From positions 62,001 to 126,000 of the forward strand of contig CAMTVQ010000011.1 in assembly GCA_947085255.1 (NCBI GenBank): DNA of 64,000 nt, in the 5' to 3' direction. This stretch comes from CAMTVQ01 sp947085255. Lineage in GTDB: Bacteria; Bacteroidota; Bacteroidia; Sphingobacteriales; Sphingobacteriaceae. Positions 50,736 through 60,506 of the stretch are shown piece after piece. Numbering within the stretch: the first letter of the stretch is position 1; each line of letters opens with the position of its first letter. The translations under genes were made by a program, and so were the position numbers. Below the pieces are notes generated by a model, which worked only from the letters and a program-made list of their open reading frames with translations, had not been told where the DNA came from and did no database searches.

Positions 50736-51779
50736 ATGATTACCCACTTATTACGCGACAATATAAAAAACCTACAACCCTACTCATCAGCAAGGCACGA
50801 GTTTGAGGGTACGGCTTCTGTATACCTTGATGCAAATGAAAATAGCTTTGGCTCGCCATTAAATACGGCATACAATCGCTACCCCGACCCTTTGCAATGG
50901 GAACTTAAACAAAAAATAAGCACCATAAAAGGTGTACCCCCCGAACACCTCTTTTTGGGCAACGGCAGCGACGAAGCCATTGATTTGCTTTTTAGGGCAT
51001 TTTGCAATCCGGGTATAGATAATGTACTAATTTTGCCTCCTACGTATGGCATGTATGAAGTTTCGGCAAACATCAATGCCGTAGAGCTACGCAAAGTAGT
51101 ACTTACCCCTGATTTTCAACTGGATTTAGACGGCATTTTCGATGCCATAGACGAGCACACAAAAATCATTTTTATTTGCTCGCCCAACAACCCTACTGGT
51201 AACTCTATCAACAGAGCTGATATTGAGTTTATATTGAATAATTTTAATGGCATTGTGGTAATAGACGAGGCCTATATCAATTACGCTAAGCAAAAATCGT
51301 TTATACAAGAACTTACCGAATACAACCGTTTGGTAATACTGCAAACGCTATCAAAAGCTTGGGGCTTAGCCGCATTGCGCATTGGCATGGCATTTTCTTC
51401 TTTACCCGTAATTGAAGTGATGAATAAAATAAAACCACCCTACAACATTAACGAGGCTACCCAACAATTGGCATTAGCTGCATTAAATAATACCACACAA
51501 GTAAACGACTGGATAAAAACCACCGTAAATGAACGTGAAAAATTAGCCTCAGCATTACAAAAAATGCCTTTTATACAAAAGGTTTATCCATCAGATGCTA
51601 ATTTTATTTTAGTAAAAATGGTAGATGCAAATCCCGTTTACACTTACTTATTAGCAGCAGGTATTGTGGTGCGTAATCGTTCTAAAATAACACGCTGCGA
51701 AGAGTGTTTGCGCATTACCATTGGCACCCCAGAAGAAAACAAACTATTAATCGACACCCTTACCCAGTACCAAAAATAA
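50736..51779 (+). CDS. hisC: Histidinol-phosphate aminotransferase
   Basis: This 347-residue PLP enzyme has LDANENSFGSP near the start, CSPNNPTGNSI near 148, VIDEAYINY and the Schiff-base K207 in QTLSKAWGLAALRIG. It transaminates imidazole-acetol phosphate to histidinol phosphate. It lies between hisD (51-nt repeat spacer) and hisB (4 nt). Confidence 0.96.
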   Translation: MITHLLRDNIKNLQPYSSARHEFEGTASVYLDANENSFGSPLNTAYNRYPDPLQWELKQKISTIKGVPPEHLFLGNGSDEAIDLLFRAFCNPGIDNVLILPPTYGMYEVSANINAVELRKVVLTPDFQLDLDGIFDAIDEHTKIIFICSPNNPTGNSINRADIEFILNNFNGIVVIDEAYINYAKQKSFIQELTEYNRLVILQTLSKAWGLAALRIGMAFSSLPVIEVMNKIKPPYNINEATQQLALAALNNTTQVNDWIKTTVNEREKLASALQKMPFIQKVYPSDANFILVKMVDANPVYTYLLAAGIVVRNRSKITRCEECLRITIGTPEENKLLIDTLTQYQK

Positions 51780-51783
51780 CCAG

Positions 51784-52869
51784 ATGAAAAAAGTACTATT
51801 TTTAGACCGAGACGGCACTATTATTATCGAACCTGCCGATTTTCAAATTGATAGTTTAGAAAAGTTAGCCTTTTTGCCCCATGCTATTTCTTCGGTAAAA
51901 AAGCTACAAGATTTTGGCTATGAGCTGGTAATGGTAAGCAATCAGGATGGATTGGGTACTGCGGCGTATCCTCAAGCAAGTTTTGAGGCGGTACAAGAAA
52001 AATTGCTCGCCATTTTAGAAAGCGAAGGAATTGTGTTCAGTGAAATTTTTATCGACCCTTCTACCGAAGCTGAAAACAGTCCAAATCGCAAGCCTCGTAC
52101 CGGAATGTTAACGCAGTATTTGGCAAAAAACAGTATTGACTTAAACCACTCTTTTGTGATTGGTGATAGAGCAACAGATATTGAATTAGCCAAAAATCTT
52201 GGCTGCAACAGTATTTTTATTGGCGCTACTTCCACTGCCGATTTTAGCAGTACATCGTGGTTGGCAATTACCAAATACCTTACCGAAAAAACGGACCGTA
52301 AAGTAACGCTGAATCGTAAAACCAACGAAACCGATATTGCCATTACCCTAAATTTGGATGGAACAGGTACTTATGCTATACAAACGGGTTTGCATTTTTA
52401 CAATCATATGTTGGAGCAGTTGGTAAAACATTCGGGCATTGATTTGACGCTAAAAGCTACAGGCGATTTACATATAGACGAGCACCATACTATTGAAGAT
52501 ACTGCTATTGCCTTGGGTATGGCGTTTAAGCAAGCATTAGGCAATAAAAAAGGCATAGAACGTTATGGTTTTTTATTGCCAATGGACGATGTACTGGTAC
52601 AATGTGCCATCGATTTTTCGGACAGAAATTATTGCATCTTTAAAGGAGAATTTGACCGCGAACACGTAGGCGATTTTCCAACCGAAATGCTGAGCCACTG
52701 GTTTCAATCGTTTGCGCAACATGCTGGATTGAATATCAATATCAGCATTTTAGAAGGCGACAACACCCACCATAAAGTAGAAGCAAGTTTTAAAGCCTTG
52801 GCAAAATGCATTAAACAAGCCATTGCCATAACTGGTGATAGTTTGCCCAGCACCAAAGGAGTTCTTTAA
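51784..52869 (+). CDS. hisB: Bifunctional histidinol-phosphatase / imidazoleglycerol-phosphate dehydratase
   Basis: This 361-residue fusion has an N-terminal HAD phosphatase (nucleophile D8 and D10 in FLDRDGT; GDRATD at 127-132) and, from about residue 170, the dehydratase with HHTIED (234-239) and the second HHKVEASFKALA motif. In the phosphatase the positions of the E. coli zinc loop ligands (C-x-H ... C-x-C before RKP) read D91, S93, S99 and N101, so the zinc site appears absent. The dehydratase looks intact. It catalyses two non-consecutive steps of the pathway. Confidence 0.95.
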   Translation: MKKVLFLDRDGTIIIEPADFQIDSLEKLAFLPHAISSVKKLQDFGYELVMVSNQDGLGTAAYPQASFEAVQEKLLAILESEGIVFSEIFIDPSTEAENSPNRKPRTGMLTQYLAKNSIDLNHSFVIGDRATDIELAKNLGCNSIFIGATSTADFSSTSWLAITKYLTEKTDRKVTLNRKTNETDIAITLNLDGTGTYAIQTGLHFYNHMLEQLVKHSGIDLTLKATGDLHIDEHHTIEDTAIALGMAFKQALGNKKGIERYGFLLPMDDVLVQCAIDFSDRNYCIFKGEFDREHVGDFPTEMLSHWFQSFAQHAGLNINISILEGDNTHHKVEASFKALAKCIKQAIAITGDSLPSTKGVL

Positions 52870-52889
52870 CCAATAATTAATTAAAAAAC

Positions 52890-53480
52890 ATGCTGGGCAT
52901 TATTTATTACGGAGCTGGAAATATTTTTTCGTTAAGCGCGGCATTGCAACGCTTGCACATTCCGTTTAAGGTAATCACCACAGCAGCCGAAATGGATACC
53001 TGCGACCGATTTATTATTCCAGGTGTAGGGCATGCAGCACAAGCCATGCAAAAACTACATGAAACGGGATTAACCACACACATATTAAACACAAAAAAAC
53101 CTGTTTTGGGTATATGTTTAGGCATGCAATTACTGAGTACCTTTTCGGAAGAAGGGCAAACATCATTATTGAATGTGGTACCGCTGCACACTCGAAAATT
53201 TACAGAAAAAACGCTTAAAACTCCGCACATGGGCTGGAACACCATGAGTTTTAGCAATACAGAACCCCTCTTTGCGCACATCTCTCCAAACGCCTACTTT
53301 TACTTTGTGCACTCCTACTTTATAGAATTTAATACTAACTTTACTATTGGTAAATGCGAATATGGTATTCCATTTTCGGCAGCTATACACTCGACTAATT
53401 TTTATGGAGTGCAATTCCACCCCGAAAAATCAGGCAAAAATGGGGAACAAGTGTTACGTAATTTTTCAACTTTAAGCTAA
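52890..53480 (+). CDS. hisH: Imidazole glycerol phosphate synthase, glutaminase subunit
   Basis: This 196-residue class I glutaminase has the nucleophile C76 in LGICLGMQ, the oxyanion strand IPGVGHA near 43 and the catalytic H177/E179 in GVQFHPEKS. It releases ammonia from glutamine for HisF. It sits 20 nt after hisB and 5 nt before hisA. Confidence 0.96.
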   Translation: MLGIIYYGAGNIFSLSAALQRLHIPFKVITTAAEMDTCDRFIIPGVGHAAQAMQKLHETGLTTHILNTKKPVLGICLGMQLLSTFSEEGQTSLLNVVPLHTRKFTEKTLKTPHMGWNTMSFSNTEPLFAHISPNAYFYFVHSYFIEFNTNFTIGKCEYGIPFSAAIHSTNFYGVQFHPEKSGKNGEQVLRNFSTLS

Positions 53481-53485
53481 ACAAC

Positions 53486-54235
53486 ATGTATATTATACCA
53501 GCTATTGATATTTTAAATGGCAAAGTAGTACGATTACGAGAGGGTGATTATAACCAAAGCACTGTTTATGATGTAAGTTTGGAACAAATGCTCGAGCAAT
53601 TTCAATCGCAAGGCACCGAATTCATTCATATTATTGATTTAAACGGCGCAAAAGGTGATTTTTCTAACCAACGTTACTTGGTAGATGTAATTAAAAAATC
53701 GCCGTTAAAAGTGCAATATGGTGGTGGTGTACGCAGTATAGACAAGGTAAAAGAGCTCATAAACTTAGGCTTTCACCGCATAATTGTAGGTACGCAAGCA
53801 CTTACAGACCCTAATTTTCTGGAGGATTTAAGTACAGAAGTATGTGGCAAAGACAAATGCTCCGATCAAGTAGTAATAGCCATAGACGTATTGGACGAGG
53901 TAATTAAATATTCAGGATGGATGGAATCGTCACCCATAAAACTACTGGATTATGTAAGTAAGTGTACTTCTTTAGGCTACTTTAGATTTTTGTGTACCGA
54001 TATTGGTAAAGACGGAAAAATGGGTGGCAGCGGTATAGAATTATACAAAAAACTACTCGATCAAGCTCCTTTTATCAAACTAATAGCATCTGGCGGAGTA
54101 AGTTCATTAGCTGATATTGAAGAACTAAGCACGATAAAAGTAGAAGCCGCCGTAGTAGGAAAAGCCATATACGAGGGCAAAGTAAGTATAGAAGACATCA
54201 AAAACTGGAACCTACAGGCCATGGTAAGTTTTTAG
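53486..54235 (+). CDS. hisA: Phosphoribosylformimino-AICAR isomerase
   Basis: This 249-residue TIM barrel starts MYIIPAIDILNGKVVRL with the general base D8, contains QYGGGVRSIDKVKELI near 76 for one phosphate-binding loop, and ASGGVSSLADIEEL near 197 for the other, the paired HisA/HisF phosphate motifs. It performs the Amadori isomerisation of ProFAR. It is 5 nt after hisH and 1 nt before hisF. Confidence 0.95.
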   Translation: MYIIPAIDILNGKVVRLREGDYNQSTVYDVSLEQMLEQFQSQGTEFIHIIDLNGAKGDFSNQRYLVDVIKKSPLKVQYGGGVRSIDKVKELINLGFHRIIVGTQALTDPNFLEDLSTEVCGKDKCSDQVVIAIDVLDEVIKYSGWMESSPIKLLDYVSKCTSLGYFRFLCTDIGKDGKMGGSGIELYKKLLDQAPFIKLIASGGVSSLADIEELSTIKVEAAVVGKAIYEGKVSIEDIKNWNLQAMVSF

Positions 54236-54236
54236 T

Positions 54237-54992
54237 ATGCTGGCAAAACGTATTATCCCTTGCTTGGATATTAAAAATGGGCGAACAGTAAAAGGAGTAA
54301 ATTTTATCGATCTACGCGATGCTGGAAATCCGGTGGAGTTAGCTATAGCCTATAGCGCCCAAGGCGCCGACGAGTTGGTATTTTTAGACATTTCGGCTAC
54401 CTCCGAAAAACGCAAAACCTTATTACCCCTAGTAAAAGAAATAGCCGCACACATCAATATCCCCTTTACCATTGGCGGCGGCATTAGCGAATTAGCAGAT
54501 GCCGATGCTTTGCTAAATGCGGGTGCCGATAAAATTTCCATCAATTCAGCTGCTGTAAAAAATCCAGATTTAATTAATGAACTGGCCAGTAATTTTGGAA
54601 GCCAATTTGTGGTTGTTGCTATTGATACGCGCTATGCGCAGCAGCAAAACAAAGTATTCATTAGCGGAGGTTCGCAAGAAACTCATTTAGAAACCTTTGC
54701 TTGGGCACACGAATGCGAACAACGCGGAGCAGGAGAAATTTTGCTTACCTCCATGGACAAAGACGGCACAAAATCGGGTTTCGATTGCACCTTGTTGGCT
54801 CAACTAAATAGCCAATTGGGTATACCGCTCATTGCCTCTGGCGGGGCGGGTACTATTACCCATTTTATCGACCTCTTTGAGCAAACTGGTGTAGCTGCCG
54901 CTTTAGCAGCATCGGTATTTCATTTTGGTGAAATTACCATCCCAGAATTAAAAGAGCAGCTTTACCAACAATCTATTACCATACGACAATAA
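54237..54992 (+). CDS. hisF: Imidazole glycerol phosphate synthase, cyclase subunit
   Basis: This 251-residue TIM barrel has the catalytic D11 (IPCLDIKNGRTVKGVNF) and D130 (VVAIDTR), with phosphate loops FTIGGGISELAD and IASGGAGTI. With HisH it makes imidazole glycerol phosphate and AICAR. hisA-hisF-hisIE follow with single-base gaps, indicating translational coupling. Confidence 0.97.
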   Translation: MLAKRIIPCLDIKNGRTVKGVNFIDLRDAGNPVELAIAYSAQGADELVFLDISATSEKRKTLLPLVKEIAAHINIPFTIGGGISELADADALLNAGADKISINSAAVKNPDLINELASNFGSQFVVVAIDTRYAQQQNKVFISGGSQETHLETFAWAHECEQRGAGEILLTSMDKDGTKSGFDCTLLAQLNSQLGIPLIASGGAGTITHFIDLFEQTGVAAALAASVFHFGEITIPELKEQLYQQSITIRQ

Positions 54993-54993
54993 C

Positions 54994-55578
54994 ATGAATT
55001 TTGATAAACAGAACGGGCTTATACCAGCCGTAGTGCAAGACGCACAAACATTAGAAGTGCTGATGTTGGGCTATATGAATGCCGAAGCTTACGAAAAAAC
55101 AAAGAAGGAAGGAAGGGTAACCTTTTTTTCGCGCAGCAAAAACCGCTTGTGGACTAAAGGCGAAGAAAGTGGTAATTTTTTGGAGGTAGTAAGTCTGCAT
55201 ATTGATTGCGATGAAGATACAGTATTGATAAAAGCTATACCCAAAGGACCTACTTGCCATACAGGTAGCCGCAGTTGCTTTGCTACCAATTACAACCAAA
55301 ATTTTATTTTCGAATTGGAGCGTATTATTGAAAACCGCTACCAATACCCTACTGAGGATTCGTATGTAAATAAATTACACAAAAAAGGATTAAATAAAAT
55401 TGCTCAAAAAGTAGGCGAAGAGGCTACCGAAACTATTATTGCGGCCTTAGCCGAAAGCGAGACACATTTTATTGATGAAACCTCTGATTTGGTATTTCAT
55501 TTGTTGGTGCTACTCCGCGAAAAAAATACATCCCTGCATACTGTTGCAGCTAATTTAGCCCAACGACATAAGGAGTAA
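54994..55578 (+). CDS. hisIE: Bifunctional phosphoribosyl-AMP cyclohydrolase / phosphoribosyl-ATP pyrophosphatase
   Basis: This 194-residue fusion has the HisI domain with HIDCDEDTV and the zinc cysteine motif CHTGSRSCF, and the HisE domain from about residue 110 with KVGEEATETIIAA. It performs steps two and three of the pathway. It ends the his operon; its stop is 4 nt from the convergent DUF4249 stop, with no clear terminator. Confidence 0.96.
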   Translation: MNFDKQNGLIPAVVQDAQTLEVLMLGYMNAEAYEKTKKEGRVTFFSRSKNRLWTKGEESGNFLEVVSLHIDCDEDTVLIKAIPKGPTCHTGSRSCFATNYNQNFIFELERIIENRYQYPTEDSYVNKLHKKGLNKIAQKVGEEATETIIAALAESETHFIDETSDLVFHLLVLLREKNTSLHTVAANLAQRHKE

Positions 55579-55582
55579 TCAG

Positions 55583-56494
55583 CTATTTTTTTACAATAAG
55601 TGTATCGTAAAAAGCACCATAGCTTGCCCAAATACCTGTACTTCCTTTACCTACAATATTGCTCTTAATTTTTAAGGGGGCCGAAAAGGGGTTACCTAAG
55701 CTGCTTCCCTGAGAGTCGAAGGTATCCCAAAAATCAAATTGTGGTTTATCAATAGCGCACCATTTTACATAAATGGTATCGCCTCGTTCAAAGTACCCAT
55801 ATTTTTCAAAGTCGGCGGTATCGTTGTTGGCAAAATCGGCTTTTCCCCTATCCAGCGAAAAATTAAATGACTTTCCGTTTACAATAATATCCAGATACAC
55901 TGAGCGGAAGCCCGTATCAAAAACAGGATCATTGTTACGACGGGTAAGTCCACGATAAAAATTTACTGCACCTGCTGGATCGCTCAATCGACACATCAGT
56001 TGCACCAAATTACTATCGCTTCTTTTAGGCTCCACCCATATACTATCTAAGGGTACAACGGGTAAAATAGTAGTACTTGCCGTGTAGTTTTTACCATTTA
56101 CAGTAACACTTAAACTATAGGTTCTACCTTCTTTTCCAATTAATTTAGCGCTATTAAATATATCTGCAGTATCTAACGAGTAAACGGTAAAACCTAAATC
56201 GGGCAACTTATACTCCACCAATTTAGCTGTGTTTATTCCATCAGTTATGGTTACATCTGCTCCTGATATAAAATATTTTTCAAACTCATCTGGCGATAAT
56301 TTACCCAAAAAAGGTACGGTATTGGTAAGCACCACATACGGAATTTGACCATTTTCTACATAACCTTCCACCACCACCACAGGCTCTCCTTCTGGAAAAT
56401 CGATATTAACCTCTTTTTCGCAAGAAGTATATAACAGCCCTACTGCAAGCAAAAAAAGCGCTGTTACACGTATTGAATATTTTTTTGTGAGCAT
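55583..56494 (-). CDS. DUF4249 lipoprotein, partner of TonB receptor
   Basis: This 303-residue protein has a lipoprotein-type signal (FLLAVGLLYTSCEKE, C25) and the DUF4249 pattern VVVEGYVENGQIPYVVLTNTVPF followed by GADVTITDG and strand-rich segments. DUF4249 proteins are usually encoded directly downstream of SusC-like TonB receptors, as here (3 nt), and probably act with the receptor at the outer membrane. Substrate is not known. It is the last gene of the mnmA-initiated minus-strand run. Confidence 0.88.
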   Translation of the reverse strand: MLTKKYSIRVTALFLLAVGLLYTSCEKEVNIDFPEGEPVVVVEGYVENGQIPYVVLTNTVPFLGKLSPDEFEKYFISGADVTITDGINTAKLVEYKLPDLGFTVYSLDTADIFNSAKLIGKEGRTYSLSVTVNGKNYTASTTILPVVPLDSIWVEPKRSDSNLVQLMCRLSDPAGAVNFYRGLTRRNNDPVFDTGFRSVYLDIIVNGKSFNFSLDRGKADFANNDTADFEKYGYFERGDTIYVKWCAIDKPQFDFWDTFDSQGSSLGNPFSAPLKIKSNIVGKGSTGIWASYGAFYDTLIVKK

Positions 56495-56497
56495 GTA

Positions 56498-58849
56498 CTA
56501 AAATTTAAAGTTCCAGGTAACAGATGGGATAATCGGAAAAACGGTAATTTGTTTCACCTTAGTTTGTAACTCTCCGGTAGCAATATTGCCCGATTGCTCT
56601 AAGAAAATGATATACTGATTCTGGCGGTTATAGACATTGTAAATACTAAAGTTCCAACTCGATTCAAACTTCTCTGTTTTCTTGCTTATAAGCGTAGCCG
56701 ATAAATCTAAACGGTGGTAGGGAGCTAATCTGAATTTATTACGGTAATCGTCCTCGTAATACAAACCTGCATTATTATTGATAAACACATAGCCAGTTGG
56801 AGCCGAAAATGCCGCACCAGAGCCATACACAAATACAGTTCCGAATGTCCATTTTTTAGATAACTGGTAGGACAGCACAATTGACCCATCGTGCCTACGA
56901 TCGTACTTAGCAAAGAACGGAACACCATTATTAATGTCCTTAAAGTACCGCTTGGCGTATGCATGTGTATATCCTACCCATCCGTTGAATTTACCTACAC
57001 GCTTTTTTACAAAAAACTCGGCACCATACGATTTGCCGCTACCAAATGAGAAATCGTTTTCTACATTGGGACTAAAGCCCGGCGAACGCCCTTCTTTAAA
57101 CTCAATTTGATTGGTAAGATCTTTGTAATACACTTCTACCGATGCCTCAAATATGTCTTTATTAAAATTGCGAAAATAGCCAACAGCGTACTGCGTAGCA
57201 ACCTGCGGCTTTACCAATTGCGAGCTTGGAATCCATAAATCGGCAGGCAATGTGCTGCCAGAAGTAGAAGCTAAATGCAAGTACTGATTGGTACGCGTGT
57301 ACGAAGCTTTTACAGACGAAAATTCATTCAACGTATAGCGTATAGCAAAACGAGGTTCTAAGCCTTGATAATAGGCAATATTCTGAGCGCGTTTATATAC
57401 TACAGTATCGTAAGAACCATCGCCCTTCTCAATATATCTATCATACGGACCTATTTGCTGGAATAACGAGAAGCGCAACCCTGCATTTATTTTAATGCGC
57501 TTGCTCAATTCAAAATCATCCAACACATAAATGGCGGCTTCATTGCCGTATTGTTTATTAATTTTTTCTGGAGAGAAATCTACCGTGTCTGATTGTCCTG
57601 TTATGGTGCTTGGCGTAAACACATGAAATGAATAATAGGTACCATATTTTATGCTGTGACGCGCGGTTGGATAATATTCGAAATCTGTTTTAAGCGTATA
57701 ATCCCTAATGCCCGAAAATAATTTAAGATTAAATCCATTTTGCCCCGCACCCAACTCGAAGGTATAATCGCTAAAAATAGCTGTAGTATTTAAAAACAGC
57801 TTATCCGTAAATAAGTGGTTCCAACGCATCGATCCTGTGGCATTACCCCATGGAAAATTGAGGGTAAACTGGTCTCCTGCAAATTTGAATTTATCGCGCC
57901 CAAAATAACCGCTTAAGTACAATCTATCCTTATCAGAAAAGATGTAATTTAACTTCGCATTTACATCGTAAAAGTAATAGCCAGAGTTCGCTAATCCTTC
58001 ATTACCCGATGCCTTTCGTAGTGGCAATGTAAGCACATCTATATAGGTTCTCCGTCCAGAGATAATAAAGGAGCTTTTGTTCTTTTTCAAAGGCCCCTCA
58101 ATGGTAAGGCGCGAAGCAATAAGTCCGATGCCACCTGTTACGGCAAAGCGTTGGTTATTCCCTTCCTTCATCTTTACATCTACTACCGATGATAGTCTGC
58201 CTCCGTAATCTGCAGGCATACCGCCTTTTATAAGTGTTACATTAGCAATAGCATCCGAATTAAACACCGAAAAGAATCCAAATAAATGGCCTGAGTTATA
58301 TACAGTTGCTTCATCCAACAATATCAAATTTTGGTCAGGACCACCTCCACGCACATAAAATCCACTATTTCCTTCGCCAGATGATTGTACTCCGGGGAGC
58401 AACTGCAACGTTTTAAGCAAATCTACCTCACCCAAAATTACCGGCAAGGTTTTTATCTGCTCCATAGTTAGTTGCTCGGTACCCATTTGGGTACCCTCTA
58501 TATTCTTTTTGGCACTTTCGGCAGTTACCACTACTTCTTTAGTAACCGTTGCATTGCTTTGTAAGCTATAGTTTCGGCGTGTATTTTGTTTCAAATCAAT
58601 GCTATCTACCTGTGTTTTATAACTCAAGTAAGTAACTGCTGCCGTGTATTTTCCAGGGTTAACGGTTATAGAAAAGAAGCCATACTCGTTACTAACTGCT
58701 CCTTTGCCCAACTCTTTTAATGTAATAGCTGCACCAGGTAATGTTTCGCCAGTGGCGGCATCTTTTACATAGCCGCTAAGGGTATAACGTTGTGCTTGAA
58801 CTGCCATTGTTAAGATGCAGCACAACACAATGATTCCAAAATTTTTCAT
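56498..58849 (-). CDS. TonB-dependent receptor with carboxypeptidase-like domain
   Basis: This 783-residue protein has a signal peptide (FGIIVLCCILTMAVQAQ), a carboxypeptidase-regulatory-like domain (LSGYVKDAATGETLPGAAI) to about residue 100, a plug with VILGEVDLLKTLQLLPGV and the FYVRGGGPDQNLILLDEATVYN segment, and a barrel ending FPIIPSVTWNFKF. The plug type is that of DUF4249-paired receptors. A GTG-opened upstream frame (58870) is rejected in favour of the ATG at 58849. The ligand is unknown. Confidence 0.92.
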   Translation of the reverse strand: MKNFGIIVLCCILTMAVQAQRYTLSGYVKDAATGETLPGAAITLKELGKGAVSNEYGFFSITVNPGKYTAAVTYLSYKTQVDSIDLKQNTRRNYSLQSNATVTKEVVVTAESAKKNIEGTQMGTEQLTMEQIKTLPVILGEVDLLKTLQLLPGVQSSGEGNSGFYVRGGGPDQNLILLDEATVYNSGHLFGFFSVFNSDAIANVTLIKGGMPADYGGRLSSVVDVKMKEGNNQRFAVTGGIGLIASRLTIEGPLKKNKSSFIISGRRTYIDVLTLPLRKASGNEGLANSGYYFYDVNAKLNYIFSDKDRLYLSGYFGRDKFKFAGDQFTLNFPWGNATGSMRWNHLFTDKLFLNTTAIFSDYTFELGAGQNGFNLKLFSGIRDYTLKTDFEYYPTARHSIKYGTYYSFHVFTPSTITGQSDTVDFSPEKINKQYGNEAAIYVLDDFELSKRIKINAGLRFSLFQQIGPYDRYIEKGDGSYDTVVYKRAQNIAYYQGLEPRFAIRYTLNEFSSVKASYTRTNQYLHLASTSGSTLPADLWIPSSQLVKPQVATQYAVGYFRNFNKDIFEASVEVYYKDLTNQIEFKEGRSPGFSPNVENDFSFGSGKSYGAEFFVKKRVGKFNGWVGYTHAYAKRYFKDINNGVPFFAKYDRRHDGSIVLSYQLSKKWTFGTVFVYGSGAAFSAPTGYVFINNNAGLYYEDDYRNKFRLAPYHRLDLSATLISKKTEKFESSWNFSIYNVYNRQNQYIIFLEQSGNIATGELQTKVKQITVFPIIPSVTWNFKF

Positions 58850-58874
58850 TACAGATAGGGGTATTTTCACGCAA

Positions 58875-60506
58875 CTATTCTTTAAATATTTTTACAGTAG
58901 AAGTACCCACAGCACTTTGCACATTTACAAAATACATACCCTGTTGTAATTGCGGTAAATCTATAATACTATAGTCGTTTTTTACACCTGCAGTTGCCAA
59001 AACACGTGTTTGATAGAGCAATTGTCGAAGCATATTGTATACAGAAATGGTAATTGTTTCTGTGTTAATTGCCGTATACGTTATCCGTAAATTCTGATTT
59101 CCTAACCTGTTTGGGTAAGCCATTAAATCCCCTTTAAATCGTTGTGTATCTAAGCCCGATACTATTTGATAAGCTTTTAAAAAATCGGGAATGCCATAAC
59201 CCAAACTATTATCGGGATTGTTTGCCATGGAGGCGCTCTTAATAATATGAGTAATAAGTTCCGTATTGGTGCTATTTGGGTTAGTCTGCCACAAACAAGC
59301 AGCCATGCCTGCTACAATTGGTGAAGAAAAAGACGTTCCGTTACTTGGGCTATAAGAGCCGTCTACTCGAGCTACTAAAGCACCCGCACCCTGTGCCGAA
59401 ACAGTAGGTTTTATGCGCCCATCACTAGTAGGACCAAAACTGCTAAAAGCCGCTTTTGTTCTACTTGCGTCTACAGCGCCAATAGTTAGTACATCGGCTC
59501 CATCAGCTGGTGCTCCAATATATTTCCAAGGCTTGTCTCCTTCATTACCAGCACTATTTACAACCAATATACCTTTTGCACTCGCCATGTTTGCACCTTT
59601 AGTACAAATAGTAGTTTTTCCATCCAAATCGGCATACGTATGATCTTGTGTAGTATCGTCAAACTCGGTATAACCCAATGAAGAATTAATGATATCTGCC
59701 CCTACGCTGTCTGCAAATTCGGCAGCAGAAACCCAATTATATTCTTCTATAATTTTTTCCGAACGATCATCTTCTGAGCGCAACAACCAGTAATCCGCTT
59801 CTGGAGCTGTACCAATCATTGTTCCCGGCACATTAGCAGCCATCGTAGAGAGCACATTAGTACCGTGATTTCCACTATCAAAAACTTCTGAATTATTATC
59901 TACAAAATCATACGTGCCTTTTAGATGTCCCTTTGTTCGCATCGAATCAAAGGCTGCTAGATTATTTAGATTGAAGAAACCTGCATCTAACACAGCAATG
60001 GTTATCCCGTTACCCTTAAATCCTAAATCATGCAATTTATCCCCATTAAGCATAGCTATTTGTGTATACGCATCGCCATAAGGATTTCCATTTGTTTTAT
60101 TCGCGCTATTACCTTTATTAAACTTAGGGCTGGGTTTATTACTAGTTGTTTTTACTACTTTAAAAACAGTATCCACAAAAGGTAGCGCTGCAATTGCTGC
60201 CGTACTAAAAAGAGAATCGGGAGTTGAAAATGTAGCAGCATTTAACCATTTAGATGGGTTAAGTACCTGAACACCTACTGCACGGATAGCCGCAAGATAG
60301 GTAGGGTTTACTGGAAAATCGCTTTCAGAAATAGCTATATTTTGTCGCATACGGCGCTGTATGGCTTTTTCCGACAAAAACTCACTCGGCGCATTAACCG
60401 AGTATGGGGTATTTGCCTTATCGGTAAATAGCACTACGTATTTATTGGCCTGTGCTTGCAGAAAAGTGCTCGAAAGAATAAAAATAAAAAGATACAGATA
60501 TTTCAT
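58875..60506 (-). CDS. T9SS-exported S8 (subtilisin) serine protease
   Basis: This 543-residue protein has a signal peptide ending LQAQA, the triad D174 (AVLDAGFFN), H214 (SGNHGTNVLS) and S392 (NGTSFSSPIVAG), with the oxyanion Asn321 (SAGNEG). Residues from ~460 (RFKGDLMAYPNRLGNQNLRITY ... GMYFVNVQSAVGTSTVKIFKE) are a type A T9SS C-terminal sorting domain. A propeptide-like region spans ~22-150. It is probably a surface or secreted protease. The downstream lipoprotein gene overlaps by 4 nt upstream in transcription order. Confidence 0.93.
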   Translation of the reverse strand: MKYLYLFIFILSSTFLQAQANKYVVLFTDKANTPYSVNAPSEFLSEKAIQRRMRQNIAISESDFPVNPTYLAAIRAVGVQVLNPSKWLNAATFSTPDSLFSTAAIAALPFVDTVFKVVKTTSNKPSPKFNKGNSANKTNGNPYGDAYTQIAMLNGDKLHDLGFKGNGITIAVLDAGFFNLNNLAAFDSMRTKGHLKGTYDFVDNNSEVFDSGNHGTNVLSTMAANVPGTMIGTAPEADYWLLRSEDDRSEKIIEEYNWVSAAEFADSVGADIINSSLGYTEFDDTTQDHTYADLDGKTTICTKGANMASAKGILVVNSAGNEGDKPWKYIGAPADGADVLTIGAVDASRTKAAFSSFGPTSDGRIKPTVSAQGAGALVARVDGSYSPSNGTSFSSPIVAGMAACLWQTNPNSTNTELITHIIKSASMANNPDNSLGYGIPDFLKAYQIVSGLDTQRFKGDLMAYPNRLGNQNLRITYTAINTETITISVYNMLRQLLYQTRVLATAGVKNDYSIIDLPQLQQGMYFVNVQSAVGTSTVKIFKE

